64,000 nt of DNA from Streptomyces indicus (GCF_900100315.1 NZ_FNFF01000001.1:1-64000), one strand, 5' to 3'. Shown: positions 16,355 to 25,126, counted from the first letter of the stretch. The notes: generated by a model from the sequence alone, not told the origin. Made by a program: numbers and translations.

Positions 16355-16374
16355 CCGAACCGTTCGCGGTTCGG
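16355..16374 (+). terminator. Hairpin with TTCG tetraloop
   Basis: CCGAACCG-TTCG-CGGTTCGG immediately after the hemerythrin stop: 8-bp perfect stem with an extra-stable UUCG loop. Good short terminator for that gene. Confidence 0.7.
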
Positions 16375-16461
16375 AATTGAGGCCGACGTCTGCCCAGGGG
16401 CGGTGGTGCGACAGGACCACCGGCGCGCAAAAGCGGCATATCGGTGTCTTACGGTGGCTTC

Positions 16462-17559
16462 ATGGCAGGCAGCACAGACAGCACACCGTCCCCGCTCCCC
16501 CACGCGCACGGAGCCCACGGCCGGGCTCCCTCCCCCGCCGAACGGTGGCGGCGCTTCAAAGAGGGTCCGTTCCTGCCCGCCACCGTGCTGCTGTTCATCC
16601 TCGCCACGGCCGCCGGTCTGTTCGCGGGCAGCTACACGTACTCCATGGCCAACCCCACGCCGCGGCACATCCCCACCGCGGTCGTCGGCTCCTGGGACTC
16701 CGGCCGGAGCGCGCAGTTCGTCGCCGGCATGGAGCAGGCGCTGAACGCGTCGCTGGAGCTCAAGTCCTACGCCGACGAGGGTGCGGCCCGGGCTGCCGTG
16801 GACGAGCAGCGGGTGTTCGCCGTCCTGCAGCACGCGGACCAGGGCCGCGTGACGCTCGACGTCGCCGGCGCTTCCGGCGCGTCGGTGGCCCAACTGCTGC
16901 AGCAGGCCGCACCCGCCGTCGGCGAACAGGTCGGCGTCCCTGTCACTGTCCAGGACATCAAGCCGATGCAGCCCGGGGATCCGCGCGGCCTGGCGATCTT
17001 CTACATCTCGCTCGCGGCAGTGATCATCGGCTTCGTCGGAGCGATCCAGCTCAGCGTCCACGCTCGCGACCTCAACCCCACCGAACGCATCGCTTTCACC
17101 GCCGGCTACGCCCTCCTGGGCGGATTCGCCATCGCGGCCGTCGTGGACTGGCTCCTTGACGCGGTGGACCTGCCGTTTGTGCACTCGTGGCTGATCCTCG
17201 CCCTGACGATGTTCGCGTCGGGCATGGTCTTCACGATGTTCAACACCCTCTTCGGCCGGTGGGCGATGCTGCCGACCTGGGGCCTCATGGTGCTGCTCGG
17301 CAACCCCTCGTCGGGCGGCGCGGTCTCCTGGCCGCTGCTGCCCTCGCCCCTGGGGATCCTCGGCCAGTGGCTGCCGCCGGGCGCCTCGGTCAACGCGCAG
17401 CACACAGCCGTGTACTTCGGCGGCCACCAGCACGTGTTCCCCTATCTCGTCCTCGCCGCCTGGGCGCTGGTCTCCAGCGCGGTGTTCTGGACCTGGCGCC
17501 ACCGCCATCCCGGAGGCAGAGCGACGACCGCCGCGCACGCGGCAGCGCCTGCAGGCTGA
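16462..17559 (+). CDS. DUF3533 / YhgE-like ABC-2-type membrane protein
   Basis: 365 residues from ATG 16462; GTG 16444 is possible but neither has a convincing ribosome site. One helix near the N-terminus (LPATVLLFILATAAGLFAGSY) is followed by a large extracytoplasmic region (about 75-175; PRHIPTAVVG) and then about five helices in the C-terminal half (IFYISLAAVIIGFVGAIQL, NPSSGGAVSWPLLPSPLG). This is the layout of DUF3533 and YhgE/Pip-like proteins related to ABC-2 permeases. No ATPase is adjacent. Possible roles are export or envelope maintenance. Converges with the sigma-factor gene. Confidence 0.75.
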   Translation: MAGSTDSTPSPLPHAHGAHGRAPSPAERWRRFKEGPFLPATVLLFILATAAGLFAGSYTYSMANPTPRHIPTAVVGSWDSGRSAQFVAGMEQALNASLELKSYADEGAARAAVDEQRVFAVLQHADQGRVTLDVAGASGASVAQLLQQAAPAVGEQVGVPVTVQDIKPMQPGDPRGLAIFYISLAAVIIGFVGAIQLSVHARDLNPTERIAFTAGYALLGGFAIAAVVDWLLDAVDLPFVHSWLILALTMFASGMVFTMFNTLFGRWAMLPTWGLMVLLGNPSSGGAVSWPLLPSPLGILGQWLPPGASVNAQHTAVYFGGHQHVFPYLVLAAWALVSSAVFWTWRHRHPGGRATTAAHAAAPAG

Positions 17560-17616
17560 AGATCGGGCGCTACGCGGGCTTGAACGCCGGATGCTGCGTG
17601 GGCTCGACTTCGGGCG

Positions 17617-18486
17617 CTACGTGGTGGACATCAGCCCGGCGCGGAGCCTGGCGAGGATGCGGGCGATCAGCCGCGAGACATGCATCTGGGACACACCGAG
17701 GTCGTCGGCGATCTCCTGCTGGGTGCGCTCCTCGACGAAGCGGAGATGGATGATCCTGCGGTCCCGGGCTTCGAGACCGGAGATCAGCGGGGCCAACGAC
17801 CGGTAGTTGTCGATGAGTTCGTACGCGGTCTCCTCCACGCCGAGGAAGTCGGCGAGGTGGGCATCCGCCTCGTCGGCGCGGCCCGTCACCGGTGCGTCGA
17901 GCGACGAGGTGCTGTACCCGTTGGCGGCCTTCTGGGCCTCGGCGACCTCCGCCGGCTCGAGCTGCATCAGCGCGGCGAGTTCGGCCGTCGTGGGCGGCCG
18001 GCCCAGGCGGGACTGCAGTTCCTCGGTGGCCTTGGACAGCTCGGCGCGGGCCTCCTGAAGGCGGCGCGGGACGTGCACGGCCCACGTGGTGTCGCGGAAG
18101 AAGCGCTTGATCTCGCCGACGATGTACGGGACGGCGAAGGTGCTGAACTCCACCTCGCGGGAGAGCTCGAACCGGTCGATGGCCTTGATGAGGCCGATGG
18201 TGCCGACCTGGACGATGTCCTCCATCTCGTCCTGGCCGCGGTGCTTGAAGCGCGAGGCGGCGTAGCGGACGAGGGAGAGGTTGATCTCGATCAGCACATT
18301 GCGCACGTACTGGTACTCGTGGGTGCCTTCGTCGAGGCGGGTGAGCCGGTCGAACAGGACCCTGCCCACGTCCCGCGCGTCGCGAGGAGCGACGGAGGCG
18401 GGGTCCGCACAGGCACGCGCGAGCAGCTGGTCCCGGACCGGCCGTACGGCAGGACCGGTGCGCTCGGGCGTCGTCACGTCGTTCAT
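17617..18486 (-). CDS. SigB/SigF-family RNA polymerase sigma factor
   Basis: 289 residues. Regions 2 (NLSLVRYAASRF, GTIGLIKAIDRF, FSTFAVPYIVGEIKRFFRD), 3 (VPRRLQEARAEL) and 4 (LRFVEERTQQEIADDLGVSQ with the HTH) are all present, in the form typical of Streptomyces group 3 stress and sporulation sigmas such as SigB, SigF and SigG. Members are held by anti-sigma kinases and freed by STAS antagonists. Several such partners occur in this window (20663-21127, 45203-45592) but none is in the same operon. ATG 18486 follows AGGGGGA. Divergent from a small HTH gene over an AT-rich region. Confidence 0.93.
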   Translation of the reverse strand: MNDVTTPERTGPAVRPVRDQLLARACADPASVAPRDARDVGRVLFDRLTRLDEGTHEYQYVRNVLIEINLSLVRYAASRFKHRGQDEMEDIVQVGTIGLIKAIDRFELSREVEFSTFAVPYIVGEIKRFFRDTTWAVHVPRRLQEARAELSKATEELQSRLGRPPTTAELAALMQLEPAEVAEAQKAANGYSTSSLDAPVTGRADEADAHLADFLGVEETAYELIDNYRSLAPLISGLEARDRRIIHLRFVEERTQQEIADDLGVSQMHVSRLIARILARLRAGLMSTT

Positions 18487-18596
18487 GAGGATCCCCCTGT
18501 GAGGTGGGCCTTGCCGCCGCGTGTCGCACCGGACCTGTCCGGTCCGGGCCCACGCCGGCGCGTACCCCCAGCTTGATACGAACTTGGAATCACGTC

Positions 18597-18617
18597 AATG
18601 AATACCAGAAATTCATT
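18597..18617. promoter_or_regulatory. AT-rich palindrome AATGAAT-N7-ATTCATT
   Basis: Perfect 7-bp arms (18597-18603 and 18611-18617) in the divergent region between the sigma-factor gene and the winged-helix gene. Such an A/T palindrome is rare in this composition and well placed to be an operator for the adjacent HTH protein. Confidence 0.6.
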
Positions 18618-18657
18618 TCGTGTTTCACGCCGGAGTGCGGGTTCTAAGATGGGGCCC

Positions 18658-18990
18658 ATGGAGGAGCAGACCGCGTCCCACACCGGCTGGACGTTCTTGA
18701 CCAACCACGCCCGTGTCCTGGCGGCCGTCGCCGAGAACCGGCAGATCCGCATGCGTGATCTCGCCGCACACTGCCGCCTGACCGAGCGCGCCGTGCAGCG
18801 CATCATCACGGACCTGGAAGACGCCGGTTACCTCTCGCACACCCGGCAGGGGCGCAGCAATGTCTACGCGGTCGATCCCTCGAAGATCCTGCGGCACCCG
18901 GCCGAAGCGGACGTGAGCGTGGCCTCGCTCCTCGCGGTGCTCGCGCGGGACGATGCCGGCCGCACGACTCCGGCCCTGCCGGTTGCCTGA
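18658..18990 (+). CDS. Small winged-helix regulator
   Basis: 110 residues from ATG 18658; ATG 18649 in frame is an alternative, and no ribosome site is obvious, so the transcript may be nearly leaderless. A winged helix covers about 10-75: NHARVLAAVAENRQIRMRDLA, LTERAVQRIITDLEDAGYL and wing HTRQGRSNVYAVD. Similar MarR/ArsR-like single-domain proteins are common in Streptomyces. It faces the SigB-type gene across an AT-rich palindrome and may control itself and that sigma gene. Confidence 0.85.
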   Translation: MEEQTASHTGWTFLTNHARVLAAVAENRQIRMRDLAAHCRLTERAVQRIITDLEDAGYLSHTRQGRSNVYAVDPSKILRHPAEADVSVASLLAVLARDDAGRTTPALPVA

Positions 18991-19231
18991 CTCCACCCTC
19001 CGCCGTCCGCCCTCCTGCGCGCGCTCCCCGACTGCTCCGTCGGCGGCTGCGGCGCGGACGGGCGCACGCTCGCTGCGGCCGGGCGCCTCTGCGCAGGGTG
19101 TGCGCCCCCTCCAAGGGGTTCAGGCCGCTCCCGCCCGGGATAAGACTCAAGCGCGCGAATCCGTGCCTTCGAGCGGAGCGTCGCAGAACCAGGCTCTTCA
19201 GATCCGGGCTCTTACGTGAAGGAGTCATGCC

Positions 19232-19639
19232 ATGGCGTCTTTCGACACCGGGCGGCTGTGCGCGATCGTCAAGATCCTCGACCAGGCGGGGGCCCATCTG
19301 CGGCTCGCCGCGGGGGAACAGGCGCACCGGGCCGACAGCACCGACACGTCGGCGATCACCTCGCTGCTCGCGCTCGCCGAACGGGCCGCGAGCGGTGTGC
19401 GCCGCGCGATCGCGCATCTGCACGCGGGCGAGACCGGCCAGGCGCAGCTCGCCCTCCAGGTCGCGGGGAGCGGGGTGGGCCTCGACGTCCCGTCCGTTCC
19501 GGGCCCGCTGCCCGGCCGGGTGACCACGGCCCTGCAGCTGATGCGGGGCATCTCCGGCTTCTTCACGCCGGACACGGAGGAGTTCCTGGTGCGGCAGTTG
19601 AGGCCGGCGGGAGGGCGTGTGGTGGCCGGGGCGCACTAG
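19232..19639 (+). CDS. Hypothetical protein, 135 residues
   Basis: Good ribosome site GAAGGAG 7 nt before ATG 19232. Soluble, Ala-rich and mostly helical by composition (CAIVKILDQAGAHLRLAAG, ITSLLALAERAASGVRRAI). No cysteine pair, signal peptide or catalytic motif. It may be a small actinobacterial family, but I do not recognise it. The next same-strand gene starts 133 bp later. Confidence 0.65.
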   Translation: MASFDTGRLCAIVKILDQAGAHLRLAAGEQAHRADSTDTSAITSLLALAERAASGVRRAIAHLHAGETGQAQLALQVAGSGVGLDVPSVPGPLPGRVTTALQLMRGISGFFTPDTEEFLVRQLRPAGGRVVAGAH

Positions 19640-19772
19640 CCTCGGCGCCCTTCGGCACGTGGGCGAGGTCCTGGTACAGCGCGGTCCTGGTCCGGCGCGG
19701 GCCCGTGTTTGGCCCAGAGGGTCTCGGGCAGTCGGGACACAGTCCGCTCACCAGGCAACGAAGGGACTGCAC

Positions 19773-19946
19773 ATGAGTGCCGGAGAAAAGGCCAAGGCGA
19801 AGGCGGAGCAGATCGCGGGCAAGCTCGTGAAGAAGGGCGCCCACGCCCTCGGCGACGACAAGACCGCGGCCAAGGGCGCCGCCCTGGAGACCCGGGGCAA
19901 GGCCCGCGCGGGCAAGGAGAAGGGCAAGGACACCTTCAAGCGCTGA
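19773..19946 (+). CDS. CsbD-like stress protein, copy 1
   Basis: 57 residues, one third Lys, with Ala and Gly: KAKAKAEQIAGKLVKKGAHA and TRGKARAGKEKGKDTFKR. This is the CsbD-like composition of actinobacterial general stress proteins, usually under SigB-type control. Start ATG 19773 with GAAGGG upstream. A homologous gene is at 47712-47885. Confidence 0.75.
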   Translation: MSAGEKAKAKAEQIAGKLVKKGAHALGDDKTAAKGAALETRGKARAGKEKGKDTFKR

Positions 19947-20093
19947 GCCCGAGAACTGCCGGACATGCGGGGAACGCCTGCCCCACCGCCATGGGGAGCG
20001 ACTGCCCCGCCGACATGCAGCGTGGTGCCCCGGCCTGCGGATTCGCGGGCCGGGGCGCCGCCGTACCGCCCCCACCGGGGCTCGGGGAGAGCG

Positions 20094-20492
20094 ATGTCCG
20101 AACAGGAGATCACGCGGCGGGAGGCGCTCCAGCTGAGCGTCGACTTGGGCGAGCAGGCCGAGCGCGAGCGGCGCACACCGTACGCGCTGTATGTGGTGTT
20201 CGAGCTCCGCTCCCACGCCGCCGCTGAGGCCTTCGACCAGCTCGTCGCGGAGGCCCTCATCGGCATCGGGGACGAGACGGGCACGCTCGTCTACACCGTG
20301 CACACGCCCGAGGAGCAGCCGCTGACCCGCGTCTTCTACGAGTTGTACGCGGATCGGGACGCCTTCGTGGAACACGAACGGCAGCCGCATACGCGGCGCA
20401 TGCTGAGGGAGCGCGAGCAGTACCTGGCCGCTCCGCCGAAGGTCGTGTTCCTCCACCAGCACATGGGGAAGCTGCCGCACGGTCCGCTGTAG
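20094..20492 (+). CDS. Antibiotic biosynthesis monooxygenase-like (ABM) protein
   Basis: 132 residues from ATG 20094 with GGGGAGA upstream. A single ferredoxin-like ABM domain at about 30-125: YALYVVFELRSHAAAEAFDQ, ETGTLVYTVHTPEEQP, FYELYADRDAFVEHERQPHT. The pattern resembles YgiN/quinol monooxygenases and small heme- or quinone-handling enzymes. Active-site identity cannot be fixed from sequence alone. Converges with the anti-sigma-type ATPase gene. Confidence 0.82.
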   Translation: MSEQEITRREALQLSVDLGEQAERERRTPYALYVVFELRSHAAAEAFDQLVAEALIGIGDETGTLVYTVHTPEEQPLTRVFYELYADRDAFVEHERQPHTRRMLREREQYLAAPPKVVFLHQHMGKLPHGPL

Positions 20493-20662
20493 CTGCTGCC
20501 GCGGGTGGCGGCCGTTTCGACGCGTACCGCGGCGGCCTCCCTCGCTCACGGTTCGAACCAGGGAAGCCTGGACGGGGCAGCCCCCCGGGGTGCGGCTGCA
20601 CTCGGCCTGCCCATTGGGTCCCCCACTGACCAGCCCTTACACCTCTGCTGGGCGGAGGACCC

Positions 20663-21127
20663 TCAGCCGGCTCCCAGGCCGCCGAGGTCGTCGGCGAGTG
20701 TGATCGAGGTGGTGATGCGCTTGCCGACGGGTTCGCGGTGGATCGCGAAGCTCTGGCTGACCGACATGACGATCTCCAGACCGTGCTGACCGATACGGGT
20801 CGGGTCCGGTCCGAAGATCTCCGGTGGGGTCGGGTTGCTGTCCCACACGCTCACCTCGACCGCACCACCGTCCAGCTCCAGCGTGAGCAGGCAGGGTCCG
20901 GGGGCGTATTTCCGCGCATTGGTGACCAGTTCACTGACCACCAGCTGCACGGTGCCCATCGCCCGCGACGACACCGGCAGGCCGTGCACCGCCTGCACAT
21001 CCATCAGGAAGGTGCGCGCGAGGTCCCGGGCCACCGCGATGCCTTCGCTGCTCTCGAAGGCACCGGACACCGAGACGCCGGCGTCCTGCGACACGTGCTC
21101 CACCTCTTCGGGTACGTACCTCTTCAT
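20663..21127 (-). CDS. Anti-sigma-type ATP-binding protein (HATPase_c_2)
   Basis: 154 residues; ATG 21127 with AGGAG 4 nt upstream. GHKL ATPase fold of the SpoIIAB/RsbW class: N-box VVSELVTNARKYA, G1 box VWDSNPTPPE, G2 box GQHGLEIVMSVS. Streptomyces carries dozens of these; many lack a known sigma partner and may act on STAS proteins. Transcribed with the response-regulator gene upstream (77 bp gap), which suggests they work in one pathway. Confidence 0.88.
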   Translation of the reverse strand: MKRYVPEEVEHVSQDAGVSVSGAFESSEGIAVARDLARTFLMDVQAVHGLPVSSRAMGTVQLVVSELVTNARKYAPGPCLLTLELDGGAVEVSVWDSNPTPPEIFGPDPTRIGQHGLEIVMSVSQSFAIHREPVGKRITTSITLADDLGGLGAG

Positions 21128-21204
21128 ACCGCTCCTGCCCGCGCTCCAAGGTGCTGCGGTCCACTTACCCCGGGACCTCCGCCTCAGTCACACCATTGTG
21201 CGCC

Positions 21205-21633
21205 TCATGCCTTCGGGAGCTTGGTGACGGTGTCGAGGTAGAACGCGTCGATGCTCTGGACCGCCGCTTCGAAGTCCTCGAGATTCACCGGCTTGGTGAC
21301 GTACGCGTTCGCGTGCTTCTGATAGGCGTCCGTGACGTCGTCCGGAGCGGAGGACGTGGTCAGGATCACCACGGGAACGGCCCGCAGGTCGGGGTCGTCC
21401 TTGAGGATGCTCAGCAGCTCCCGGCCGTTCATCCGGGGCATGTTGAGGTCCAGGACGATCAGGTCGGGCTTCGGGTTCGCCGGGTCGCGGAGGTACTCGA
21501 GCGCCGCGACGCCGTCCTCGACCTGGGTGAGATTGCGGGTGCCGCGCTCGGCCAGGGTGTCCTGGATGAGCATGGCGTCGGCCGCGTCGTCCTCGACGAG
21601 CAGGACGTCGTACGCGCGGGGGGTGGTGATCAT
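21205..21633 (-). CDS. Single-domain response regulator (Rcp1-like)
   Basis: 142 residues, receiver domain only: acidic pocket E14-D15-D16, phosphoacceptor D62 (LIVLDLNMPRMNG), T92, K114 (YVTKPVN). The insert-bearing form with YLRDPANPKPDLIVLDLNMP is typical of Rcp1-type regulators that pair with phytochrome-like histidine kinases. Its ATG overlaps the stop of the upstream HTH gene as ATGA, so the two are translationally coupled. The divergent histidine kinase gene at 22107 is the natural partner. Confidence 0.92.
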   Translation of the reverse strand: MITTPRAYDVLLVEDDAADAMLIQDTLAERGTRNLTQVEDGVAALEYLRDPANPKPDLIVLDLNMPRMNGRELLSILKDDPDLRAVPVVILTTSSAPDDVTDAYQKHANAYVTKPVNLEDFEAAVQSIDAFYLDTVTKLPKA

Positions 21634-21995
21634 GATTCGTTGCTCCGTGGGGCGAGAAGGGGGTGCGGGCGGGCGGGTCCGGTGGGCAGGCCGGGCCATC
21701 GGCGGCGAGCGCCCTGACGGCTGAGCTGCGCCGCCGCGCCGATCTGCGGGTAACCGGCCCCTGCCGTGGCCGCGTCGCGGGCGGCCCCGTACTGGAGCTC
21801 CTTCACGGCCTTCTGCAGGTGGGAGAGGATCCGCAGGCGACGCAGCGCCTGTGGGTGCACCTCTGTGTGGCAGTCCCGGTCCGGAGAATACGTCAGCCTT
21901 GCCGCCAGCTCGTCCGCCAGGACGTCGAGGGCTTCGACCGCGAGACGGGCGAGTTCCTCGTCGCTCGGACGGTGCTCGTGCGCAGGCGGCGGCAT
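21630..21995 (-). CDS. Small helix-turn-helix protein coupled to the response regulator
   Basis: 121 residues from ATG 21995 (no strong ribosome site). The segment GYPQIGAAAQLSRQGARRRWPG is a sigma-like/XRE-type HTH seen in small Streptomyces proteins, with an N-terminal helical region rich in Ala/Leu/Arg. The tail is Pro/Arg-rich and its stop overlaps the response-regulator start by 4 nt. It lies next to a 16-bp palindrome (22024-22039) it could bind. Confidence 0.72.
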   Translation of the reverse strand: MPPPAHEHRPSDEELARLAVEALDVLADELAARLTYSPDRDCHTEVHPQALRRLRILSHLQKAVKELQYGAARDAATAGAGYPQIGAAAQLSRQGARRRWPGLPTGPARPHPLLAPRSNES

Positions 21996-22023
21996 GCGGT
22001 CACCGTAGGGCACCTGCCGCGGT

Positions 22024-22039
22024 GACAACAACTGTTGTC
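22024..22039. promoter_or_regulatory. Palindrome GACAAC-AACT-GTTGTC
   Basis: Perfect 6-bp arms around 4 nt, in the 111-bp divergent gap between the HTH/response-regulator operon and the histidine kinase operon. ACAAC/GTTGT half-sites recur in actinobacterial operators. A -10-like TACAGT lies at 22048-22053 toward the kinase gene. Could control both operons. Confidence 0.55.
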
Positions 22040-22106
22040 CGGTGCCGTACAGTGTCGACGCCGCGCGCCCCCAGCGTCCGGATCAGCGTGAAGGAGCCCA
22101 GGTCGT

Positions 22107-23690
22107 ATGCCAATTGGCGCCGCGCCGGATACGAGGTCCGGCATATCCCGGTGGACCACGCGGCGCTGGCTGCGGGTCGGCGTCACGATCACGTCGGTGG
22201 TCCTGCTGCTGCTCGGGGGCGCGGGCCTGTGGGCTCTGCAGCGCTCCGGCGACCTGACGGACGAAGTGGTGGAGGTGCGCTCCCCCGCCCTGTTCAACGC
22301 CGTCCGCCTGGAGGCCGCGCTCGTCAACCAGGAGACGGGGGTACGCGGTTACGGGCTCTCGGGTGAGCGGGAGTTCCTGCTCCCCTACACCCAAGGACTC
22401 GACGAGGAGCGGACCGCCCTGCGGACGCTGGACGGTCTGACCCGCGAGTCCGGCACGGCACAGCGGGATCTCGCCGTCGTACGCGAGCGGATCGAGGCCT
22501 GGCAGCAGAAGGTGGCCCGGCCGGTCGCCGACGCCGATCCGGCCGCCGCGGTCGCCACGGCGGCCGAGCGGGCCGCGGACGGCAAAGTCCTGTTCGACGC
22601 CGTACGGAAGGCGCTCGACGACCAGCAGGAGCACCTGATCGCCGCCCGCGCGAGGGCGGGCGAGCAGCTCGATTCCGCGCAGACGCTGCGCACTTGGGTG
22701 TTCGCCGCCATCACGGCGGTCATCGTGGCCGTGGCCTTCATCGTCTTCGCCGCGCTGCGCCGCGGTGTCACCGACCCGCTCGGCGGGATCGCGCAGGCCG
22801 CGCGGGACGTGAGCCGCGGCCGTTTCGACCGCGCCGTGCCCGCGAGCGGTCCCGCGGACCTGCAACAGCTGGCCCGGGACGTGGACGCCATGCGTCGGCG
22901 TCTGGTGGAGGAGCTCGAACGGAGCGAGCAGGACCGGCAGTTGCTGGATCAGCAGGCGGCGGACCTGCGGCGGTCCAACGCCGAGCTGGAGCAGTTCGCG
23001 TACGTGGCCTCGCACGACCTCCAGGAGCCGCTGCGCAAGATCTCCAGCTTCACGCAGCTCCTGCAACGACGGTACGGGGACAAGCTCGACGAACGCGCGG
23101 ACCAGTACATCGCGTTCGCCGTGGACGGCGCCAACCGGATGCAGATCCTCATCAACGACCTGCTGGCCTTCTCGCGCGTGGGCCGCGTGGACAGCGACCT
23201 GTCCGAGGTGGATCTGGAGGAGTCCTTCAAGGGGGCGCTGGACTCACTCAGTGTCGCCCTGGAGGAGACCGGTGCGCGGGTGGAGCACGACCCGCTGCCG
23301 ACCATCACCGGCAGTCCGCACCAACTCGGTCTGCTCTGGCAGAACCTGCTGTCGAACGCGCTGAAGTTCCGCGCGCCCGACCGGCCGCCGCACATCAAGG
23401 TGACGGTCGCCCAGGAGGGCGAGCAGTGGCGTTTCACGGTGCGCGACAACGGCATCGGGATCGCACCGGAGTTCCGCGAGAAGGTGTTCATCATCTTCCA
23501 GCGGCTGCACACCCGTGACGCCTATCCCGGTACCGGGATAGGTCTGGCCATGTGCAAGAAGGCCGTCGAGTTCCACGGGGGCACCATTCACGTCGACCCG
23601 GTCGAGGGGGACGGCGCCGCCATCAGTTTCACCCTCCCTGATCAAGGCCCCGTACGCGCGGATGAGATCGGAGCACCGACATCGCCATGA
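22107..23690 (+). CDS. CHASE3-HAMP sensor histidine kinase
   Basis: 527 residues; ATG 22107 with GAAGGAG 10 nt upstream. Membrane helices at about 22-44 and 196-218 bracket a CHASE3 sensor domain (about 50-190). A HAMP domain follows (about 219-272), then coiled coil, HisKA with phosphoacceptor H303 (ASHDLQEPLRK) and HATPase (WQNLLSNALKF, DNGIGI, YPGTGIGLAMCKK). DLQEPLRK is the HisKA form of bacteriophytochrome-like kinases that use Rcp1-type regulators, matching the divergent gene at 21205-21633. Overlaps the phosphatase gene by ATGA. Confidence 0.95.
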   Translation: MPIGAAPDTRSGISRWTTRRWLRVGVTITSVVLLLLGGAGLWALQRSGDLTDEVVEVRSPALFNAVRLEAALVNQETGVRGYGLSGEREFLLPYTQGLDEERTALRTLDGLTRESGTAQRDLAVVRERIEAWQQKVARPVADADPAAAVATAAERAADGKVLFDAVRKALDDQQEHLIAARARAGEQLDSAQTLRTWVFAAITAVIVAVAFIVFAALRRGVTDPLGGIAQAARDVSRGRFDRAVPASGPADLQQLARDVDAMRRRLVEELERSEQDRQLLDQQAADLRRSNAELEQFAYVASHDLQEPLRKISSFTQLLQRRYGDKLDERADQYIAFAVDGANRMQILINDLLAFSRVGRVDSDLSEVDLEESFKGALDSLSVALEETGARVEHDPLPTITGSPHQLGLLWQNLLSNALKFRAPDRPPHIKVTVAQEGEQWRFTVRDNGIGIAPEFREKVFIIFQRLHTRDAYPGTGIGLAMCKKAVEFHGGTIHVDPVEGDGAAISFTLPDQGPVRADEIGAPTSP

Positions 23691-24904
23691 CCGTGATCCC
23701 TGTGCCCGGATCGTCGAAGTGCCGGATCCTGCTCGTCGAGGACGACGACGGTGATGCCCTTCTCGTCGAGGAGCTGCTGCTCGACACCGACCTCGACCAC
23801 AGCCTCGTGCACCGCCGGACCCTCGCCGACGCACGCGCCGAACTCGCCGAGCAGGGCGCGGACTGCGTCCTGCTCGATCTGCACCTGCCGGACGCCTCAG
23901 GGCTCAACGCCGTCGAGGCCGTACTGAAGTCGTCGGCGGACGCGGCGGTGATCGTCCTGACCGGGCTGGCCGAATCCCAGGCCGGCGTCGAGGCGCTCGC
24001 CGCGGGGGCCCAGGACTATCTGGTCAAGGGCAAGGTGGAGCCCGAGCTGCTGCAGCGCGCGGTCCGCTACGCCGTCCAGCGCAAGCAGGCCGAACGCGCC
24101 AACTCCGACCTCCGGGCCGGCCGCCTGCGCGCCGCGGAGAACGCGCGGCTCGAGCGCGGCCTGCTGCCGGATCCGATGCTCCGCTCCCCCGGCGTCACCG
24201 CGACCAGCCGCTACCTGCCCGGGCGCGAACAGGCCCTGCTCGGCGGCGACTTCCTCGACGTGGTCGAGACCGAAGACGGCCGGGTGCACGCGATCATCGG
24301 CGACGTCAGCGGGCACGGTGCGGACGCCGCCGCGCTGGGGGTGTGCCTGCGCATCGCCTGGCGCTCCCTCACGCTGGGCGGCCACCGCGGTGTGGAACTC
24401 CTCGCTCTGATGGAACGCATGCACGTGGCGGAGCGCAGTACGGAGGACCTCTTCACGACCATCACCCTGCTCACCCTCGACCGCGCCACGGCCACCGCCA
24501 CGCTGCATCTCGCGGGCCACCACGGCCCGTTGCTGACCGAGCACGGGCGCACCCGGGAGGTGCCCGCCCGGCTCGGTCTGGCGCTCGGCGTCAGACCCGG
24601 CCAGCGGCGGTGGTACGCCACCGAGATCCCTCTGCCGGCCGCGGGCGCGCTGACTCTGTACACGGACGGACTCGTCGAGGGGTACGACGGGGACGAGGGG
24701 CAGCGGCTCGGCCTCGAAGGCCTGCTGCCCCTCATGGACGGGTCGCCGGACACCGACCCGGCGGCGCATCTCGACCGGATCATCGCCGAGGCCCGGCGGC
24801 GCAACGACGGGCGCCATACGGACGATCTGGCGGTCCTGCGCCTGGACTGGACCGGTCTGCCGTCGGTGCCGCGTCAGGCGTCCGCGCTCCACGTGCCGGC
24901 CTGA
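23687..24904 (+). CDS. Receiver - SpoIIE-type PP2C phosphatase
   Basis: 405 residues; the ATG overlaps the kinase stop by 4 nt. N-terminal receiver (D20-D21, phosphoacceptor D64 in LLDLHLPDASG, T92, K114) and C-terminal PPM/SpoIIE phosphatase with intact metal sites (LGGDFLDVVE with D188 and D191, GDVSGHGADAAAL at 205-217, DDLAVLRLDW near the end). This is the RssB/RsbU-like form that links a phosphorelay to dephosphorylation of STAS antagonists and so releases a SigB-type sigma factor. The kinase directly upstream is the likely phosphodonor. Confidence 0.95.
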   Translation: MTVIPVPGSSKCRILLVEDDDGDALLVEELLLDTDLDHSLVHRRTLADARAELAEQGADCVLLDLHLPDASGLNAVEAVLKSSADAAVIVLTGLAESQAGVEALAAGAQDYLVKGKVEPELLQRAVRYAVQRKQAERANSDLRAGRLRAAENARLERGLLPDPMLRSPGVTATSRYLPGREQALLGGDFLDVVETEDGRVHAIIGDVSGHGADAAALGVCLRIAWRSLTLGGHRGVELLALMERMHVAERSTEDLFTTITLLTLDRATATATLHLAGHHGPLLTEHGRTREVPARLGLALGVRPGQRRWYATEIPLPAAGALTLYTDGLVEGYDGDEGQRLGLEGLLPLMDGSPDTDPAAHLDRIIAEARRRNDGRHTDDLAVLRLDWTGLPSVPRQASALHVPA

Positions 24905-24958
24905 GACCGGGCCCTTCCGGCCACCGGTCCGTCTGCCCGGATGCCGGGCGTGCGGACG

Positions 24959-25126
24959 CTACTCCTCGTCGTGTGCGGGCACCACGACGAGGAAGGCGTC
25001 CGACTCGAGGTCCATGACCACCGACGCGGGCTCGCCCGCGGCACGGTGGGCCGCCGCGCACTCCTCCGCCGGCCACGATCCACGCGGAGCCCCCGCCGGA
25101 AATCGCTCCAGGACCTTCGCACCCAT
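24959..25126 (-). CDS. Small hypothetical protein
   Basis: 55 residues from ATG 25126, with GGAGGTG 8-10 nt upstream. Segments KVLERFPAGAPRGSWPAEEC and VMDLESDAFLVVVPAHDEE look like a compact soluble domain. The frame is open further upstream and the added residues (FEVDVRGEDFPVRPRISGG) look protein-like, so the true start may be TTG 25198 or ATG 25237, though neither has a fitting ribosome site. No family assigned. Confidence 0.55.
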   Translation of the reverse strand: MGAKVLERFPAGAPRGSWPAEECAAAHRAAGEPASVVMDLESDAFLVVVPAHDEE

